Part shown: piece by piece, positions 25,653 through 36,056 of the stretch
Layout of the letters: each line of letters begins with the position of its first letter
How positions within the stretch are numbered: the first letter of the stretch is position 1
From: Acanthochromis polyacanthus
Taxonomy: Eukaryota > Chordata > Actinopteri > Pomacentridae
NCBI RefSeq assembly: GCF_021347895.1
Contig: NC_067117.1
Location: 36,338,067 to 36,402,066, forward strand
DNA length: 64,000 nt
Direction: 5' to 3'
Notes under the pieces: model-generated
Told to the model about the DNA's origin: nothing
Database searches by the model: none
What the model saw: only the letters and a program-made list of their open reading frames with translations
Translations under genes and position numbers: made by a program

Positions 25653-26060
25653 AGTACTAATAAAATCAGCCATATTCCTAGAAATGAGAGCTGCACCAGC
25701 CAAAGTGGGATGGATGCCGTCTCTCCTAATCAGACTAGGTTTTCCCCAAAAGAGCTCCAATTATCAATAAAGCCCACGTCGTTTGATGGACACCACATAG
25801 ACAACCAGCGGCGAAACAACGACATGCGGCTAAACATGTCATCGCTGGTCAGATCAGGCAAGGGTCCAGAGAAAACTACGGAGTCCGACATGGTTTTGGC
25901 GAAAGTACACACCGATGCCACGCTAATTTTGGTGACCTCCGATTGGCGTAACCGGGTGTCGTTACCGCCGACGTGAATAACAATCTTACTATATTTACGA
26001 TTATCTTTCCAAATGACATAACGTTCAATCCGCCCCTGAGGTGAACTCTGATCCATGCTT
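25653..26060 (-). pseudogene. L2 LINE ORF1 remnant with SGNH-esterase-like domain
   Basis: The frame from 26056 reads IVIHVGGNDTRLRQSEV, carrying the GxND motif, followed by VVFSGPLPDL and DVGFIDNWSSF. It stops at 25730, apparently after loss of one base in a T run. In the next frame RRDGIHPTLAGAALISRN continues with the DxxHP motif and stops about 33 bases before ORF2. SGNH-type esterase domains are known in ORF1 of L2 and CR1 LINEs. The N-terminal block with the nucleophilic Ser (GDS) is missing because the copy starts at the inverted arm. It is not functional in this copy. Confidence 0.75.
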
Positions 26061-26379
26061 GGTCAAACGAAAATGGCGTTAGCCAGCACAGGGCAATCTC
26101 CTCCTGTCCCCTTTTCTCAAAACCAAGAAGCACATTCTCGGGCTATAAGCCCCGCCCCCCTAGCCCCTGCCCCTCACGTGAAAACACTGCCAGTAAGATT
26201 GAAACTTCAATGTTTGTATTTTCGCTTTCAATTCAACATTTTTCAATGCCAAAACTTACTGTCAGCATTATGGCTCTGCGAAAACACTGCCAGTAAGATT
26301 GAAACTTCAATGTTTGTATTTTCGCTTTCAATTCAACATTTTTCAATGCCAAAACTTACTGTCAGCGTTATGGCTCCAT
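26037..26379 (-). repeat. Right arm of the long inverted repeat
   Basis: This is the reverse complement of the left arm from GTGAACTCTGATCC through GGCTCCATA. It includes a GGGCTATAAGCCCCGCC tract with a palindromic core. The outermost 100 bp are present twice in tandem (26180-26279 and 26280-26379), whereas the left arm has one copy. Confidence 0.85.
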
Positions 26380-27425
26380 AGTGAAGCTGCTGGAGGACGG
26401 GGGTGATGTGGTAAAAGGAGGGAGTACGGGTGATGATACGGGCTGCAGAGTTTTGGACTGTTTTGAAGTTTACGGAGGGATTTGTGGGGGACACCAAAGA
26501 GGAGGGAATTACAATAATCAATACGGGAAATGACGAGGCTGTGAACTAGAATGGCCATGGTATGAGGGGTGAGGGAGGGGTGGAGACGATTAATATTGCA
26601 TAAGTGGAAATAAGCAGACTGAGTGATGTTATTAATGTGGGAGTGAAAAGACAGTGAGCTGTCGAGGATGACACCCAGACTCTTTACCTGAGGGGAGGAG
26701 GACACTGTGGAGCTGAGGAAGAAACTGTCAGCTTTGGATAGGGTGGATTCAGTACCAACTAGAAGTAGTTCAGTTTTATCACTATTTAATTTGAGGAAGT
26801 TTGCAGTGAGCCAGGATTTGATCTCAGAAAAGCAGTGGGTGAGGGAAGAGGGAGGGAGGGTGGAGTTAGGTTTACTGGAGAGATAGAGCTGGGTGTCATC
26901 CGTGAAGCAATGAAAGTGGATACCATATTTACGGAAAATTTTGCCAAGGGGGAGGAGGTATATGATGAAGAGGAGGGGCCCCAGGACAGAGCCCTGGGGC
27001 ACACCAGGAGTGACAGGGAAGGGCTGTGAGGTGAAGGACTTGAGCTGAATGAACTGAGTGCGGCCAGTGAAGTAGGAGTGAAATCAGTGAAGCGAGTGTG
27101 AGTGATGCCGATGGAAGAGAGTCTACTGAGGAGGATGAGAAACAGTGTCGAAGGCCGCACTCAGATCAAGGAGGATAAGTATGGAGAGTAAACCGGATTG
27201 AGATGCCATAAGGAGGTCATCTGAAATCTTAATCAGGGCTGTTTCAGTGCTGTGGCAGGGACGGAAGCCGGACTGGAATTGTTCATAGAGGGAGTTTTGT
27301 TTGAGATGGATGTGAAGCTGCGAGGCAACAATTTTCTCGAGGATTTTGGAGATGAAGGGGAGGTGAGAAATGGGGCGAAGGTTATTAAAATGACTGGGAT
27401 CTGAACCAGGCTTCTTAAGAATGTA
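26380..27425 (-). mobile_element. L2-type LINE copy B, 5' part
   Basis: Minus-strand reverse transcriptase of a different, older L2 family. It contains [35 protein letters not shown] (the catalytic YADD is changed to FTDD), [13 protein letters not shown] and [20 protein letters not shown]. Frameshifts lie near 27000-27160 and 26520. The coding is cut at VLQQLHY by the inverted-repeat structure and its C-terminus lies at 20858-21127. It is truncated 5' at about 27425 within the palm domain. Confidence 0.85.
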
Positions 27426-29007
27426 GTATATAATAATATAACAGTATATAATAAATCTAACTTGTCATTCATGTGAAATGTGGGCACACTGGAACTGTTA
27501 GTGTCTAGTTCCCAAATCATGGAACTTTAAACTCAACTTTAAGCACATAACCGATAGAAAAGCAACAAACAAGGCCTGAACATTGTACAAAATCTTTAAT
27601 GTGTTTAAATGAACAATGTCATCCCATGTTGCATAATAAACATTTAGTAAGTCATTCAACATCAATGTTTTGCAGGATAGATAGCAGTTATCTATATCAG
27701 AAAAAAACATGATTGCAGCATTTTATCAAGCATGTCTTCTTCAAAAGCTGATAAATGATTCAACTAATTCAATGCCATTCAACTGGCCTTTAGGGGAATG
27801 CAATGAGCACTTGTTTTCCATTTATAAACCTGAAAATTAATCCACATATCAACAAAGTGATGTAGAAATAATTATAGTTTCAGGAAAATTGTCATTAGCT
27901 TTAACCCTAATCTGCAGTCTTAGCATTTTTGATGTTTGGATTACTGTTCTTTGTATCTTGCATGGACAAATTTTAAGTACTATTTTAATACTATTAAGCA
28001 TATAGTTAACATTTCTTTGTTGCTTGCATAGACAATTTTTAAGGTTTATTTTAATACCATTTAACAGTAAACATTTGATTCCCATTTCTTTTTCTCAACC
28101 AGAAATTTGGTACAGAAGGCAATTTAATTCAGTAGCATTAGGTTATTCAGTTTATTCTGTAAGTTTATTTGTAGCCTATATATAGTATATATAATTAATG
28201 ATGCATTTGATGCATTGAAAACATTATCTGTACTAAGTTCATCTAGGCTTCTTTAAGATATGAGCTGATGAATCTGCTAACAAAGTAATTTGCTCTGAAA
28301 AAAATGAGGTGTATTTTAGGCAGAAGTATTTTTTTCTGGCGAGTTATTAACATTCAGTTTGAGTTCTTAATCCAAATTCTTATCTGTATTATGCGCTCTT
28401 ACACTATTCAGGGAGCACATTCTTAAGACTGGGGAAAGGATTTATGTTATTAAATGGTAAATATACCTTTAATTCACTGCTGAACTCGTGCTCCTGCTTT
28501 GCCACATAGCATTGTTTTGAGCTGAATGTATCAAGAAAACAACCTGAAAAGGCAAATTATCTGAGTCAGTTCCCACAGCACCAACCCCAGCAGCCACCTG
28601 CTTGGAGCTGCACCAGCACAGCGTTCCCTTTCTCTCCCTGAAGGGAAATTGCATATGGAGCTGAACGCAATGTGGGGAAAAACAAAACAAACCAAAAAAA
28701 AAACAGATGATGAAAGGTAAATATGAATTCCAGGTGGCTTTTTTAATCTCTGCTTTTGTAGCTCTGTTCCATGGGGGGGGGGAAGTGCCCAGAGCTGGAA
28801 ATGGGTGGCCTTCAGTGTTCTTCTTGGTGGAGTATCTGTGGCAAGCAGCTTCTCTGAGCCAGGGTGTAACCTACCCTAAAGAGAAAGATATACGGGCAGA
28901 TGTTGGATACATAGACAGCAAAGGAAATCACTTTGCTTGTAAAGACAACTTCAAAAATCATGAGATGTCTGCTGTCTTTGACAAGTTAAGCTAGAACATA
29001 TATAGTA
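27426..29007. other. Intronic sequence, nothing recognised
   Basis: AT-rich region with a G run at 28772-28781. The plus-strand frame 28707-28994 shows no known motif. No shared repeat is apparent. Confidence 0.4.
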
Positions 29008-29416
29008 GAGTCATTTTGGGGGGTTCCGTGACCAACCTCTCCGTACCTTTTTTTCTCAGTGGATTTGGCATACTAGACCAATTTGAAGGAAATTTAGCTC
29101 CTATGTACCTCCCAAAAATGATGGCTAACTTTTTTATAGCCCAAAATCCAAAATGGCCACCAAAATGACTGCCATCCCCTATATCTCAGTAACTAATTCA
29201 GCTAGTAGGATAATTTTGGTGTCTAGACATAGGTTTTGAGGGTCAAGGATTCCAATTCTGCCATCAGTTCACTTGTAAAACAATTCCATAGCAGAGAAAT
29301 CCAATATGGCTGCCAATATGGCCGCTGCTATACAATTTTCTTTGTTTCTCAACTACTATGGCACCTAGAACGCTGATGTTGGTTTCTCTTCTTAATTTTC
29401 AGACACATCCTGAATA

Positions 29417-30601
29417 ATGGATTCTGCAAGCGACAGTGATGAGTTACCATCAACGTCTTCAGCCAAATACGAATGCATTCTACATTGCGATCAACCCTGT
29501 ACCCAAGCCGACTCTCTGGATAATATCACAGAGCAAAAATGGCAGTCGATTTGGGACAAGTCTTTAAGATGGAAGGGACTGGATCGTTTTCAGAATGCAT
29601 GTGAAAATGTGGATTGGGGGAAAGGACCAAAAGGTCATTTCATGCACAACGCTTGCTATACCACGTTTTCTAGCAAGCGCAGTCTTTCTCAAGCAGAAAA
29701 CCGAAAGCGAAAATTACAGGAAGATCTTGAAAGAGACAGTCAATCAGGTCAGGAGGATCCGTCTCAAGCTGCCACTCTCTTTTCACCGAAGAAGCTCCGG
29801 TCTAGTGTGGGTGTCGTGCACGACAAGAACCTGTGTGTGTGGTGTAATAAGGGACCACACAAAAGCAGTCACCGAGACTGGGGGCAACTGCTCCTCCTAT
29901 CAACGAAAGATGCCTGGACAAAGTTCAAGTTGCACACAGTACATTTGGATGATCCGGTCCTGAGGTCAAGGCTCAATACACTGATTGCATCGGTTCCAGA
30001 CTGCGAGACAGCTTTTGGACGGGAAATCCGCTACCACCGCGGCTGCTGGCGTAACTACATCACTCATGCCAAGCCTCTTTCAGATGATGTCACCCAACAT
30101 CTGCAGGATGTGAACCTACGAGAAGCACAAGCCATCTTCTTCGATCATGTTCGGCAGGTTATCTTTCAGGACCATACCTTCCGGACATTACAGAGTCTCC
30201 TTGAGGACCACAAAAGAATCATATCCAATCATGGACATGAAAGTAAAGTCAAGTCCAGCTATGTGAAGGATATTCTGATACAGGAATTTGAGGAAGATAT
30301 CGGGTTTCATAGACGCAGTCAGCAGAACGTGAGTGAAGTGGTATATGATAGGAGAGCAGCTGGTACATATGTAGAAGCAGCACTATCTTCGTTGGGCATT
30401 AGCGATGACCAGTTGGTTAGGAATGTGGCAGTACGACTCAGAGAGCAAGTCGAAGCCACTAATACTGTTCCTTGGCCTCCATATGTATCAGAGTTGGAGA
30501 GAGAGGAAGACTTGAGTGAGCTCCTCTTAAAACTGATAACTTGGCTGAAACACCCAAATAGGCTAGAAGTAGCGGATTTAAAAGTAGAATTTAGAATTTA
30601 G
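29417..30601 (+). CDS. Cys/His-rich transposon protein of unknown family
   Basis: A 394-codon frame beginning MDSASDSDELPSTSSAKYE after an AG-rich possible acceptor (TTTTCAG). Two similar modules are visible. Module 1, residues about 18-78, has CILHCDQPC and ends HNACYTTFSS. Module 2, residues about 140-213, has CVWCNKGP and ends YHRGCWRNYI. Each fits a CxxC/CxxxC...HxxC metal-binding layout with a Trp-rich middle, so a duplicated zinc-binding, perhaps DNA-binding, domain is inferred. The rest (FFDHVRQVIFQDHTFRTLQ and similar) is helical and charged. No DDE or RT motif is present. The last residues after about 385 run into the rearranged junction, so the protein is probably truncated from a longer transposon ORF. 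Confidence 0.6.
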   Translation: MDSASDSDELPSTSSAKYECILHCDQPCTQADSLDNITEQKWQSIWDKSLRWKGLDRFQNACENVDWGKGPKGHFMHNACYTTFSSKRSLSQAENRKRKLQEDLERDSQSGQEDPSQAATLFSPKKLRSSVGVVHDKNLCVWCNKGPHKSSHRDWGQLLLLSTKDAWTKFKLHTVHLDDPVLRSRLNTLIASVPDCETAFGREIRYHRGCWRNYITHAKPLSDDVTQHLQDVNLREAQAIFFDHVRQVIFQDHTFRTLQSLLEDHKRIISNHGHESKVKSSYVKDILIQEFEEDIGFHRRSQQNVSEVVYDRRAAGTYVEAALSSLGISDDQLVRNVAVRLREQVEATNTVPWPPYVSELEREEDLSELLLKLITWLKHPNRLEVADLKVEFRI

Positions 30602-30606
30602 CGGAT

Positions 30607-31230
30607 TTAGAAGTAGCGGATTTCCCATCCAAAAGCTGTCTCGCAGTCTGGAACCGATGCAATCAGTGTATTGAGCCTTGACCTCAGGCCCGGATCATCC
30701 AAACGTACCGTGTGCAACTTGAACTTTGTCCAGGCATCTTTCGTTGATAGGAGGAGCAGTTGCCCCCAGTCTCGGTGACTGCTTTTGTGTGGTCCCTTAT
30801 TACACCACACACACAGGTTCTTGTCGTGCACGACACCCACACTAGACCGGAGCTTCTTCGGTGAAAAGAGAGTGGCAGCTTGAGACGGATCCTCCTGACC
30901 TGGTTGACTGTCTCTTTCAAGATCTTCCTGTAATTTTCGCTTTCGGTTTTCTGCTTGAGAAAGACTGCGCTTGCTAGAAAACGTGGTATAGCAAGCGTTG
31001 TGCATGAAATGACCTTTTGGTCCTTTCCCCCAATCCACATTTTCACATGCATTCTGAAAACGATCCAGTCCCTTCCATCTTAAAGACTTGTCCCAAATCG
31101 ACTGCCATTTTTGCTCTGTGATATTATCCAGAGAGTCGGCTTGGGTACAGGGTTGATCGCAATGTAGAATGCATTCGTATTTGGCTGAAGACGTTGATGG
31201 TAACTCATCACTGTCGCTTGCAGAATCCAT
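30607..31230 (-). pseudogene. Mirror copy of the Cys/His-rich protein gene, truncated
   Basis: The minus strand repeats the first 205 or so codons of the gene at 29417 with very few substitutions (for example Ser to Pro in DSQPGQ and Arg to Trp in FGWEIRY). Both metal-binding modules are kept except the last YHRGC part, which is cut by the junction. Since both copies are read towards the loop, transcripts from the element could form a long hairpin RNA. It is a by-product of the inverted duplication. Confidence 0.8.
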
Positions 31231-31896
31231 TATTCAGGATGTGTCTGAAAATTAAGAAGAGAAACCAACATCAGCTTTCTAGGTGCCATAGTAGTTAAGA
31301 AACAAAGTAAATTGTATAGCGGCGGCCATATTGGCGGCCATATTGGATTTCTCTGCTATGGAATTGTTTTACAAGTGAACTGATGGCAGAATTGGAATCC
31401 TTGACCCCCAAAACCTATGTCTAGACACCAAAATTATCCTCCTAGCTGAATTAGTTACGGAGATATAGGGGGTGGCAGTCATTTTGGTGGCCATTTTGGA
31501 TTTTGGGCTATAAAAAAGTTAGCCGTCATTTTTGGGAGGTACATAGGAGCTAAATTTCCTTCAAATTGGTCTAGTATGCCAAATCCACTGAGAAAAAAAG
31601 GTACGGAGAGGTTGGTCACGGAACCCCCCAAAATGACTCTACCATGAAAAAATATTTGCCCCCTTCTCGAATTCTTTTTTTTTTTGGAGTATTTCCCTAA
31701 CTTAAATGTTTAGGACCATTGAACAAATTTAAATATTAGACAAAGATAACTAGAGTAAACACAAAATGCAGTTTTTAAATGATGATTTAATGTTTTTAAG
31801 AGAAAAAAGCTATTCAACTCTACCCGGTCCTGTCTTGAAAAAGTAATTGCTAAATTGTTAAATCATTAATTGACTGTGACTTATCACATTTTTTGG

Positions 31897-32460
31897 AAAG
31901 CGACAGTCAGGCTTGGAGTCGGCATCCAATATGACCCGCAGAAGCAGGCAAGGGATGGCCTCGGGCAGCACGGCAAAGTCCGTGAAGACAGATAGGTTAA
32001 ATCTCGAAGTCGGCGGTTACAGGAGGGAGGTAGACAGACAGGCAAGGGACAGGATGGACCGGCAGAAACACAGAGGTAGCTGATGCTGTGATCCAGCGGG
32101 GAGTGGAAAATAAAGCTGGGCTTTATTGGTGCTGTGATGAGATGCAGCTGCGCTCCCCCAACAGCTGTACCCAATACGCCGCTGAGGGAGGCGTATTGGG
32201 ACAACTGCTCAGTTAAGAGGGAGAGGACCAGAGGAAAAGTGAGAGTGACAGACAGGTTGTGTGGAAGACTGATAGACAGACAAGATGGAATGAGAGAAGA
32301 GGATGACGACCAGGAACAGGAGAGGGATGGATCAGAGAATGACAGAGATAGGAAAAGAACTAAGGGGGACAGAGAGTGAGAGAAGGAGGAAGAGAGGGAG
32401 AGAGAGAAGGACAGAGGAAGAGAGAAACAGAACTGGGGGGCCAAGCAGGAACCCTGACAC
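31897..32460 (-). repeat. Probable solo LTR fragment (Gypsy-like)
   Basis: Read on the minus strand it opens TGTCAGGGTTCCTGC and has a long CT-rich U3-like tract. An AATAAAG lies near 32122, followed by a C-rich region. The ends do not form a clean TG...CA pair and no duplication was identified, so the LTR call rests on composition and the start motif. On the plus strand it appears as the GA-rich tract at 32210-32440. Confidence 0.45.
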
Positions 32461-32650
32461 TGCTGACCAAAAAGTACCGTATTTTCCGCACCATAACGCA
32501 CATCCGATTGTAAGGCGCAGTCTCAGGGTGCTTTCACACCTACGCCTTTAGGTCCGCTTAAAGCGGACTGGAGTCCGCAACACCTGCAAGTACGGTTCGT
32601 TTGGGCTAGTGTGAAAGCAGACCAGATTTTTTTGGTTCGGACTAAAGAAC

Positions 32651-32687
32651 CGGACCGAGACCACCTTCGGGAGGTGGTCTCGGTCCG
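32651..32687. repeat. Perfect 16-bp hairpin inside the Harbinger-like element
   Basis: CGGACCGAGACCACCT is followed by a 5-base loop TCGGG and the exact complementary arm. The stem is GC-rich and could cruciform or fold strongly in RNA. Confidence 0.85.
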
Positions 32688-33215
32688 CTTCTATGTGAAC
32701 TCCAGTTCGGTTCGCTCCTGGTGAGAACACAAACCTGTCTCCATTCGGACCGGCTTGATGGTCTACGGGAGCTTCCGTAGCAACTTGCACAGATTGTGGA
32801 GCATCGCCCGCTTTCTCCGATAACGTCTTGCAATGCATCTTCTCCGTGCCAAAAACGACTGTGTAATGTTCTCGTACCGAATGCGAGCTTCATGCTGGAA
32901 CAACAGCAGTATTTGTGCTTGCTGCATAGAGCAATGATACGAATGTATGGCAACAAGAACGAACAGGAGAGCATAGTTCATTGTTTACGAATAAACCTCG
33001 ATCCATGGAATAAACACAGCCTGTTGTTTTCTTGCGGGATTTTTCCCTCTTCACATGCTGCGCCAGTCAGCGTTCACCTACGTCATCCAAAACACCTTAT
33101 TTTGTGAACAGCGCCGCCAAACGACTGGGGGGAGATATAACATTCATCGTAGTTGGTTCAACTGCAAAAAAACTGGTGTGAATGCGAACTGAACCAGTTG
33201 AAAATAGCAACATTG

Positions 33216-35052
33216 GGTCAATTCAATTCAATTCAATTCAATTTTATTTATATAGCGTCAATTACAGTCAAATCGTCTCAAGACGCTTTACAGAACCCAT
33301 ATGCCTGACCCCCAGAGCAAGCCCAAAGGCGACAGTGGCAAGGAAAACACCCTTTTAACAGGGAAAAAACCTCGAGCAGAACCCGGCTCTATATAGGGGG
33401 GACCCATCTGCCTGCTGGCCGGGCGGGTTGAGAGGGACAGAGGAGGGCAAGGGGGAGGGATGGGAGGAGAGGGAGGGGTGGGAAAGCAAGGAAAACACAA
33501 CACACATTTGGATACATGCATGACAGGATATGTGACACAGACAAAGTATAAGCTAACATTGAAAACTGACTCATAGTTTACTCTTATGATGTATGGTTCT
33601 GACATTAAACATACTCCATATATAGCTAGCAGTAAAATTCAAACAGTATGTAAGTTAGCATAACAAGTATAGTGAAGGCGATGCAGAGTTGACTGGTGGA
33701 AAAAGGGGAGTTGGAAGCAGAGGGCTGGAGGAAGGTCAGCAGCAGCATCCCACAGTGGACATGATGGAGACTAGACCGGTTGGTGGAACATCGACCGCAG
33801 ATCTGAAGCATCCAGCTCTGGGACCAGGGACACTCGGAGAAATAGCACAGGGGGAAACAGAGTGAATGTACTGCAATAACAGTATACATATTAAATGTAA
33901 AGGTAGATAGAGAAGGGCTCAGTGCGTCAAGAGAAGTCCCCCAGCAGCCTAGGCCTACAGCAGCATGACTAGGGGCAGAACGAAGGGACGTCCAAGAGGG
34001 AGTCAGCTGTGCAAATGAAGACACAAGCCGAACCCCTGTGGGTCACCCAGTCAGCCCCAACTATAAGATTTGTCAAAAAGGAATGTTTTAAGCCTGGTCT
34101 TAAAAATAGAGAGGGTATCTGCATCTCAAACCCAAACTGGGAGCAGGTTCCACAGGAGAGGCGCCTGATAACTGAAGGCTCTGCCTCCCATTCTACTTTT
34201 AGAAATTCTAGGAACAACAAGTAAGCCTGCAGTTTGAGAGCGAAGAGTTCTACTAGGATAATATGGTACTAACAGCGCTTTAAGATATGATGGAGATTGG
34301 TTACTAAGAGCTTTATATGTCAGAAGAAGGATTTTAAATTCTATTCTGGATTTAACAGGAAGCCAGTAAAGAGGAGCAAGTATAGGGGAAATATGATCTC
34401 TTTTGCTAACTCCTGTCAGTACTCTCGCAGCAGCGTTTTGGATCAACTGGAGATGTTTGAGAGAGCTATTTGGACAACCCGATAATAAGGAATTGCAATA
34501 GTCAAGCCTGGAAGTAACAAAAGCATGAACTAATTTTTCTGCATCACTCTGAGACAGGATGTTCCTGATTTTTACAACATTACGCAGGTGAAAAAAGGAA
34601 GTCCTACAGACTTGCTTTATGTGTGAGTTAAAGGACATGTCCTGGTCAAAAATAACTCCAAGATTCCTCACAGTAATACTGGAGGCCAATGTGATGCCAT
34701 CCAGAGTAACTATTTGCTTTGAAAGCGAGTTTCTAAGATGTTTGGGGCCAAATACAATGACTTCAGTTTTGTCTGAATTTAGCAGTAGGAAGTTAAAAGT
34801 CATCCAGGTTTTAATGTCCTTAAGACAATCTTGCAGTCTAGCTAACTGATCAGTTTCATCTGGCTTCATAGATAAATACAATTGTGTGTCATCTGCATAA
34901 CAATGGAAGTTAGTACAATGCTTCCTAATAATATTGCCTAAAGGAAGCATGTATAATGTGAAAAGTATCGGTCCTAAGACAGAACCCTGAGGAACTCCAT
35001 GATTAACTTTAGTATGCTCAGAAGAGTTATTGTTGACATGCACAAACTGGTC
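33216..35052 (-). mobile_element. L2/Maui-type LINE, 5'-truncated copy
   Basis: The minus strand carries the last third of ORF2 and a complete 3' UTR. That UTR ends in the typical L2 tail (a CTGTAAAGCGTCTTGAGACG block, TATATAAATAAAATTG and a short ATTGA repeat). The sequence is almost identical to the copy at 21958-26060 over the shared part. The 5' truncation falls within the RT palm, as usual for incomplete target-primed insertion. Confidence 0.9.
34115..35052 (-). pseudogene. L2 ORF2, C-terminal third
   Basis: The frame includes [38 protein letters not shown] with the catalytic Asp pair, [16 protein letters not shown] and [18 protein letters not shown]. Relative to the intact copy it lacks the endonuclease and fingers. 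A short frame change after LLPVWV near 34126 disrupts the extreme C-terminus. It has no start codon of its own; the first residues come from the flanking Harbinger-like sequence. Confidence 0.85.
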
Positions 35053-35243
35053 CAAACGAACCACTCTAACGGACTATCAGGTGTGAAAGCACCCTCAATT
35101 ACGGGGTTGATTTCTGTAGTTAAGCCATATATAAGGCGCACCGTATTATTGGGCATGTTAAAACAAGGAAATGGAAGAAAAAGAGTGAGTTTGGTTGAAC
35201 TTTATTCTACTACATATTTAAAAATACACACATTATTTTTTGA

Positions 35244-35391
35244 TCAATCTTTTGTCACACATCTATAAAAGTCCTCATCTTCTGTATCTGAATTGAACAG
35301 CTGGGCAATTTCAACATCAAACATGCCGGGTTCACTCTCATCATTGTCGGAGTCAGTCTCGTTGCCGGTTGGCTGTTTGGCAACGATGCCG
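35244..35391 (-). pseudogene. C-terminal acidic tail of a DNA transposase (probable)
   Basis: The minus strand reads FGIVAKQPTGNETDSDNDES then PGMFDVEIAQLFNSDTEDED and ends FYRCVTKD and a stop. An acidic tail rich in Asp/Glu with a VEIAQLFNSD motif fits the end of a pogo/Tigger-like transposase, but this is an inference from position within the TA-flanked element. Its N-terminal continuation is replaced by the 18S-derived fragment. Confidence 0.4.
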
Positions 35392-35511
35392 AAGGAATCA
35401 TAACTGATTGAATGAGCCATTCACAGTTTCACTGTACCGGCCGTGTGTACTTAGACTTGCATGGCTTAATCTTTGAGAAAAGCATATGCTACTAGCAGGA
35501 TCAACCAGGTA
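35392..35511 (-). pseudogene. 18S rRNA 5'-end fragment, antisense
   Basis: On the minus strand the first 120 or so bases of vertebrate 18S rRNA are present from the mature 5' end TACCTGGTTGATCCTGC. It then gives AGCATATGCTTTTCTCAAAG, TAAGTACACACGGCCGGTAC and GGCTCATTCAATCAGTTATG. A handful of substitutions are seen against the conserved sequence. It is too short to function and stops abruptly where the transposase tail begins. The 5' boundary coincides with the mature 18S end, or with a continuing spacer on the other side. Confidence 0.9.
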
Positions 35512-36056
35512 GCCCAGACATGACAAGTGTGCGGCGCACACCCGAACATAGAGCTGCATAGCTTTATGTTCACAATTTGCATAGCAATTGTGCCTGGTCG
35601 GGACCGGGGCTGCGAAGCGTGGCTGTGCTGGGGTGAACGGACAGACAGTGTGGCTTGGAGAAATAACCGTTGTTCTGTTGTTTTTGGGTACAATATTAAC
35701 CCCGCAGGATAGCACTCATACACACGTTGTGTGTCCCTCGTCCGTCCTTTATTATGTTCCCCCTTTACACCTTACAGTGCGATAGTTCCTATGGCACATA
35801 GGGACCTATCACTACAACCGTGTCGTCCGGAGAGTCGACCGCCACCTGAGCGGGACGATGCCAGCAATGATGCTGGCTTCCGCGAAAGCTCGGACAATAG
35901 TCAATACTGTGCGTAGCTTTATGTAATTTTCTCTAATAGGTTTATCGCTGCCAGCGTGTGTAGTGTACGTATTACGTCCCTATGTCGGCTGGAATTGGTC
36001 CGACAGTCAGATTTTGGAACTCAGTGCACACATAAGACGCACCGGGTTAAAAGGCG
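35512..36056. other. Unassigned sequence upstream of the 18S fragment
   Basis: Directly adjoining the 5' end of the 18S fragment, this stretch is more GC-rich than its surroundings and could be rDNA external spacer. On the minus strand it also has TGTAGTGATAGGTCCCTATG and an AATAAAGGACGG signal near 35745, features of an LTR. The two explanations cannot be separated by eye. Short frames on both strands lack known motifs. Confidence 0.35.

Larger units (their letters stand above)
21958..26060 (-). mobile_element. L2/Maui-type LINE copy A, young, with intact ORF2
   Basis: On the minus strand the order is partial ORF1 (esterase-like), ORF2 (endonuclease plus reverse transcriptase) and a 3' UTR with AATAAA at about 22098. 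A second copy at 33216-35052 is nearly identical over the shared part, which points to recent activity. The 3' UTR differs from that copy after GTCAACTCTGC near 22170, so this one uses or acquired a different 3' end. Both outer ends meet the inverted arms described separately. Confidence 0.88.
29008..31639. mobile_element. 2.6-kb fold-back element with mirrored protein gene
   Basis: Two arms of about 1025 bp, 29008-30033 and 30615-31639, are near-identical reverse complements around a 580-bp loop. The outer ends are GAGTCATTTTGGGGGGTTCC and its complement, each next to a TA. The termini and coding content suggest a DNA transposon that has duplicated its left half in inverted order. The right junction carries a short tandem GTAGCGGATTT, compatible with template switching during repair. 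The right end touches the Tc1 element that starts at 31642. The superfamily is not recognised. Confidence 0.85.
32526..35094. mobile_element. PIF/Harbinger-like element with L2 inserted
   Basis: Termini GGGTGCTTTCACACCT and its complement are flanked by a 3-bp TCA on both sides (32523-32525 and 35095-35097). A 3-bp duplication is typical of PIF/Harbinger. The left 690 bp are rich in GGTCCG/CGGACC motifs and short inverted repeats and hold no recognised transposase. The minus-strand frames 32548-32981 have no known domain. An L2 LINE copy occupies 33216-35052. Confidence 0.75.

Noticed and set aside
31884..32501. 205-codon Ser/Leu-rich minus-strand frame
   Set aside because: It reads through a CT-rich LTR-like tract and has no domain; composition explains its openness.
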